In this document: in pieces, positions 6,794 to 9,478 of the stretch
Layout: each line of letters starts with the position of its first letter
How positions within the stretch are numbered: position 1 is the stretch's first letter
Source: an uncultured Collinsella sp.
GTDB taxonomy: Bacteria > Actinomycetota > Coriobacteriia > Coriobacteriales > Coriobacteriaceae
Reading direction: 5' to 3'
Assembly: GCA_958446785.1 (NCBI GenBank)
Contig: CAUCXP010000041.1
Span: forward strand, 1 to 9,478
DNA length: 9,478 nt
Notes under the pieces: generated by a model
The model's database searches: none
The model's input: only the letters and a program-made list of their open reading frames with translations
What the model was told of the DNA's origin: nothing
Made by a program: the position numbers and the translations under genes

Positions 6794-6980
6794 GGAAACC
6801 TCCTCGTCTTCAGGCTTTGCGCCCACCGTCGACCAACGATTGTGCACTCTCGCACCCCCTATAACTTTAGTCCACTTTGATGTGGACGCGCGCTTGAGCT
6901 TACGCCAGCAGCAAGCATTCACAGGGGCAGGCAGCTACAATGAATACGTGCTGATTATTCTCGTCATTGGATGATGTTTT
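6794..6980. promoter_or_regulatory. Divergent promoter region between ribokinase and acyltransferase genes
   Basis: This 187-base gap must drive both the minus-strand ribokinase operon and the plus-strand acyltransferase gene. TACAAT at 6936-6941 is a good plus-strand -10 about 40 bases before the acyltransferase ATG, but no matching -35 is visible. On the minus strand TATAGG-like sequence near 6857-6862 could be the ribokinase -10, with the palindrome at 6870-6887 over the -35 position. No small gene is seen here. Confidence 0.4.
6870..6887. promoter_or_regulatory. Palindromic candidate operator before the ribokinase operon
   Basis: GTCCAC (6870-6875) and GTGGAC (6882-6887) form a perfect 6-bp inverted repeat around TTTGAT. 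It lies 77 bases upstream of the ribokinase start, about where a -35 box would fall. It does not resemble the TAAATGTTT/GTAAACA motifs of the isomerase region, so a different regulator, not encoded in this window, is inferred. Confidence 0.45.
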
Positions 6981-9197
6981 ATGGAACAATTCTCGCAATC
7001 GGGCTCGCGCGGTCGACGCCGCACGGGCAACGAGCCGGCGCCGCACGAACGCGTGAAGGGCGAACGCCGTGCCAACGAGCCGCGACGCACCGCGAGCCTC
7101 CATCGCGCTTCTGCCAACAACGCGGGCCGCGCCAACACTCCCGCCGCGGAGCAGACGCCTGCTCGCCCCAAGTCCCGCTACATCCCTGCCCTTGACGGCC
7201 TGCGCACGCTTGCCGTCGTCGCAGTGGTGCTCTATCACCTCAACCTCACGTGGGCTCAGGGCGGCCTGCTTGGCGTCACGATCTTCTTTGTGCTTTCGGG
7301 CTATCTGATCACGCGCTTGCTGCTCAACGAAGTCGCCAAGACCGGCCGCATCGACCTTAAGAGCTTCTGGATTCGCCGCATCCGTCGCCTGGTCCCCGCC
7401 GTGGTAACGGTAGTGTTCGTGACCTGCGCGCTGTGCACCATCTTTAACCACGTGATGCTCACCAAGATGCGTCCCGACATTCTGCCGTCGCTGCTGTTCT
7501 TTAACAACTGGTGGCAGATTCTGCAGGACGTCTCGTACTTCAACGCCCTGGGCGACCCCTCGCCGCTTACGCACTTTTGGTCGCTCGCCATCGAGGAACA
7601 ATTCTACCTGGTTTGGCCACCGCTGCTGTTTGCCATGGTGTCCATGCATGTGAGCAAACCCAACACGCGCCGTGTGGTCCTGGGACTCGCAGCGGTATCC
7701 GCCCTTGCCATGATGGTGCTCTACAACCCTGCCGCCGACCCCAGCCGCGTGTACTACGGCACCGACACCCGCGTCTTCTCGCTGCTGCTGGGCGCCTGGA
7801 TGGCCTTTATCCCCGATCGCGACCTGGCGCCGGTGCGTCTCGCTCATCGTTTGGGGCTCAATCGCCTGGCTGGCGCCGCCAAGCACGGCAAGAACGCCGA
7901 GGGCAAGCCTGGCGAGAAGGCCGACAACGCAGCCGAGACCGTCCCGGCACAGCCGAGCGCCCTCGTGCGCTTTTGGTCCTCGCCCGCATCCATCGATGTG
8001 TTGGGCGTCGTGGGTCTGGTTGGCCTTGCCGCCATGGTCGCGCTCACCAACGGCTACACCGCGTTCCAGTATCGCGGCGGCACGCTGCTATGCTCCATCC
8101 TCACGCTCATGGTCATCGCGGCCTGCGTGCAGCCCCAGGGAATGGTTGCCCGCGCACTGTCCGCCGAGCCGCTCGTGTGGGTTGGCAAGCGCTCGTACAG
8201 CATCTACCTGTGGCACTATCCGCTACTGTTGCTCATGAACCCGGTCGCCAACATCAACGATACGCCGTGGTGGCAGTACATTTTGCAGGTGTTGTTGGTG
8301 GTCGCCGTAGCCGAATGCTCATATCGCTTTATCGAGACGCCGTTTAGAAAGGGCACCTTTGGGCGCACCGTATCCGAGTTCCGCAACGGCACCACCACGC
8401 CCACCAACTGGGTGCGCGCGCACGTCCCTGTCTGCGCAGCCTGCGCTGTCGTGTTGGTCGTTGCACTGGGCGGCCTGGTCTTTGTGCCGGAGACCTCCGC
8501 ACTGAGCGGTGAGGGCGCCGAAGTCCTCAACAAGGAAGCAAAAAACACCGCGCCCACCGACCAGCAGGCGGCCGACGACACCGACAAGGACAACGACGGC
8601 TTCCCCGATGGCTCCTACGACCTGTTGATGATCGGTGACTCCGTGTCGCTGCGCGCCGTTGATTCCTTTGACGGCGTGTTCCCGCACAGCCATATCGATG
8701 CCGAAAAGGGCCGCCAGTTTGATGCGGGCCGCGCGACATTTGAGGGCTATCTCCAACAGAACCTTGCCGGCAAGATCGTGGTCTTTGCACTGGGCACCAA
8801 CGGCTTGGTAACCGACGACCAGATCGACGCCATCATGACCGATGCAGGAGATAAGCGTATTGTGGTGTTTGTGAACACGCGCAGCCCGCAGCCGTGGGTT
8901 GGCTCTACCAACCAGGCCATCACCAACGCTGCTACGCGCTACAAGAACGTGCGCGTTATCGACTGGTTCGGATACAGTGCCAATCGCAACGACCTGTTCG
9001 ATGGCGATGGCACGCACCTATCGACCACTGGCGTGACTGAGTACCTCAACTTGATCCACGATGCAGTCAAGAAGGACCTGCCCGTGCATCCCGAGGATCA
9101 CGTCAACGATCCGCAGCCGGCGGCCGTCAAGTCTGCCACCGACGCGCTCGTCAATGCGCTCGCTCTCAAGCCGCACAAGCTGGGCACCGACAAGTAA
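6981..9197 (+). CDS. Membrane acyltransferase with C-terminal SGNH domain (OatA-like O-acetyltransferase)
   Basis: The 738-residue protein joins an integral-membrane acyltransferase-3 domain to an extracytoplasmic SGNH hydrolase-fold domain, the layout of OatA-type enzymes that O-acetylate peptidoglycan or other envelope glycans. Residues 1-65 are a basic, disordered cytoplasmic leader. About 67-455 hold some ten hydrophobic helices with family motifs: IPALDGLRTLAVVAVVLYH (68-86, expected catalytic His86), FFVLSGYLIT (102-111) and FWSLAIEEQFYLVWP (199-213). A Lys/Ala-rich loop (299-330) interrupts the helix bundle. A last helix (about 481-503) leads through a linker to the SGNH domain (546-700), with IGDS (nucleophile Ser554), GTNG (605-608) and DGTHL (676-680, Asp676 and His679). 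A DxDxDGxxD motif (535-543) sits in the linker. The ATG at 6981 has only a weak ribosome binding site. The gene is divergent from ribokinase and probably unrelated. The acceptor glycan is unknown. Confidence 0.9.
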   Translation: MEQFSQSGSRGRRRTGNEPAPHERVKGERRANEPRRTASLHRASANNAGRANTPAAEQTPARPKSRYIPALDGLRTLAVVAVVLYHLNLTWAQGGLLGVTIFFVLSGYLITRLLLNEVAKTGRIDLKSFWIRRIRRLVPAVVTVVFVTCALCTIFNHVMLTKMRPDILPSLLFFNNWWQILQDVSYFNALGDPSPLTHFWSLAIEEQFYLVWPPLLFAMVSMHVSKPNTRRVVLGLAAVSALAMMVLYNPAADPSRVYYGTDTRVFSLLLGAWMAFIPDRDLAPVRLAHRLGLNRLAGAAKHGKNAEGKPGEKADNAAETVPAQPSALVRFWSSPASIDVLGVVGLVGLAAMVALTNGYTAFQYRGGTLLCSILTLMVIAACVQPQGMVARALSAEPLVWVGKRSYSIYLWHYPLLLLMNPVANINDTPWWQYILQVLLVVAVAECSYRFIETPFRKGTFGRTVSEFRNGTTTPTNWVRAHVPVCAACAVVLVVALGGLVFVPETSALSGEGAEVLNKEAKNTAPTDQQAADDTDKDNDGFPDGSYDLLMIGDSVSLRAVDSFDGVFPHSHIDAEKGRQFDAGRATFEGYLQQNLAGKIVVFALGTNGLVTDDQIDAIMTDAGDKRIVVFVNTRSPQPWVGSTNQAITNAATRYKNVRVIDWFGYSANRNDLFDGDGTHLSTTGVTEYLNLIHDAVKKDLPVHPEDHVNDPQPAAVKSATDALVNALALKPHKLGTDK

Positions 9198-9221
9198 CCT
9201 GCAGCGCAAACTTCCCACATT

Positions 9222-9257
9222 CGGAGGGGGTGCCCGCCACGGCAGACACCCCCTCCG
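9222..9257. terminator. Strong hairpin after the acyltransferase gene
   Basis: CGGAGGGGGTG (9222-9232) and CACCCCCTCCG (9247-9257) form a perfect 11-bp GC-rich stem with a 14-base loop, which contains a further TGCC/GGCA pairing. It begins 25 bases after the acyltransferase stop and ends 4 bases beyond the stop of the opposite-strand ORF at 9262. It probably serves as a shared terminator between converging reading frames, although no T-run follows on either strand. Confidence 0.6.
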
Positions 9258-9261
9258 GCAG

Positions 9262-9478
9262 TTAGGAACGTTCCTTATGTGCCGGCACCCAGGGACACTC
9301 CTGACACAGCCAAGGAACGCCCTCCTTGCGACCGAATTCTGGGCGCCTCGCCACCCCGAGCGTTGTTTCCAAGCCCCACATCCGCAGCAAACAACCCAAA
9401 ATCACTCTTTTCGAGCCGACTCCAGGTGGCGCGCGCAGACGTGGTGTAAGAGCGTCCCGAGGTCCGTCGCTGCAAGTC
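9262..9478 (-). repeat. Right-edge element with a partial minus-strand ORF, probable Collinsella-type repeat
   Basis: A minus-strand frame is open from the window edge to a TAA at 9262-9264 (71 whole codons visible), so it is partial at its 5' end. It reads, in pieces, DALTPRLRAPPGVGSKRV, ILGCLLRMWGLETTLGVARR and WLCQECPWVPAHKERS. From memory, unverified, peptides almost identical to this, including the last string, are annotated over and over as tiny hypothetical proteins in Collinsella genomes. This suggests a dispersed intergenic element or a family of very similar small ORFs rather than a single-copy gene. A shorter ATG inside (at the Met of RMWG) has no clear ribosome binding site. It meets the acyltransferase gene tail to tail across the hairpin at 9222-9257. 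I see no domain. The two Cys of CQEC could be metal ligands, but that is weak. Confidence 0.5.

Noticed and set aside
5873..6880. 335-codon plus-strand frame opposite ribokinase
   Set aside because: Arg/Ala/His-rich shadow with no domain; the ribokinase motifs on the other strand are decisive.
6900..7886. 328-codon minus-strand frame opposite the acyltransferase N-terminal half
   Set aside because: No recognisable motif, and its antisense partner carries clear acyltransferase-3 motifs. Its apparent length follows from GC-rich third positions.
1..9478. Mobile element, phage, defence system or CRISPR array
   Set aside because: No transposase, integrase, nuclease, toxin-antitoxin pair or regularly spaced repeats were seen; all long genes are metabolic, regulatory or envelope functions.

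Overview
This 9.5 kb window is a GC-rich, gene-dense stretch of bacterial chromosome. Codon use, gene order and two distinctive edge sequences suggest the Actinomycetota class Coriobacteriia, most likely Collinsella or a close relative. That taxonomic call rests on my memory of similar short ORFs in Collinsella genomes and was not checked by a search. I see no tRNA, rRNA, CRISPR array, insertion sequence or phage gene.

Positions 1-176 hold a non-genic element with an open plus-strand frame and two small hairpins, lying downstream of the first operon. Positions 177-3347 (minus strand) are a tightly coupled three-gene operon. In transcription order it encodes a fucose/arabinose-isomerase-like sugar isomerase, the N-terminal half of a split transketolase, and its C-terminal half. 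Positions 3348-3513 are its AT-rich promoter/operator region, with several GTAAACA/TGTTTAC copies. A UUCG-loop terminator (3514-3542) separates this from the upstream LacI-family regulator gene (3605-4615, minus). The regulator's own promoter has an operator-like TAAACATTTA overlapping the -10, and a matching 9-mer lies in front of the isomerase, so autoregulation plus control of the isomerase/transketolase operon is the simplest reading.

Positions 4819-6793 (minus) are a second, two-gene operon: ribokinase, then a nucleoside hydrolase 4 bases later. The hydrolase would release ribose from nucleosides, the ribokinase would make ribose 5-phosphate, and transketolase could feed that pentose into glycolysis. 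The two operons do not share an obvious operator. The ribokinase promoter region instead carries a GTCCAC-N6-GTGGAC palindrome.

From 6981 to 9197 (plus, divergent) is a large membrane acyltransferase with a C-terminal extracytoplasmic SGNH domain (OatA type), probably a cell-envelope O-acetyltransferase and unrelated to the sugar genes. It is followed by an 11-bp hairpin and then, on the minus strand, by an ORF or repeat element that runs off the right edge.

The most interesting point is the isomerase plus split transketolase under a dedicated LacI regulator with no kinase, aldolase or transporter beside it. This gene set fits a route in which an unphosphorylated ketose is cleaved directly by transketolase, as in sulfo-transketolase sulfoglycolysis, but the substrate cannot be fixed from sequence.
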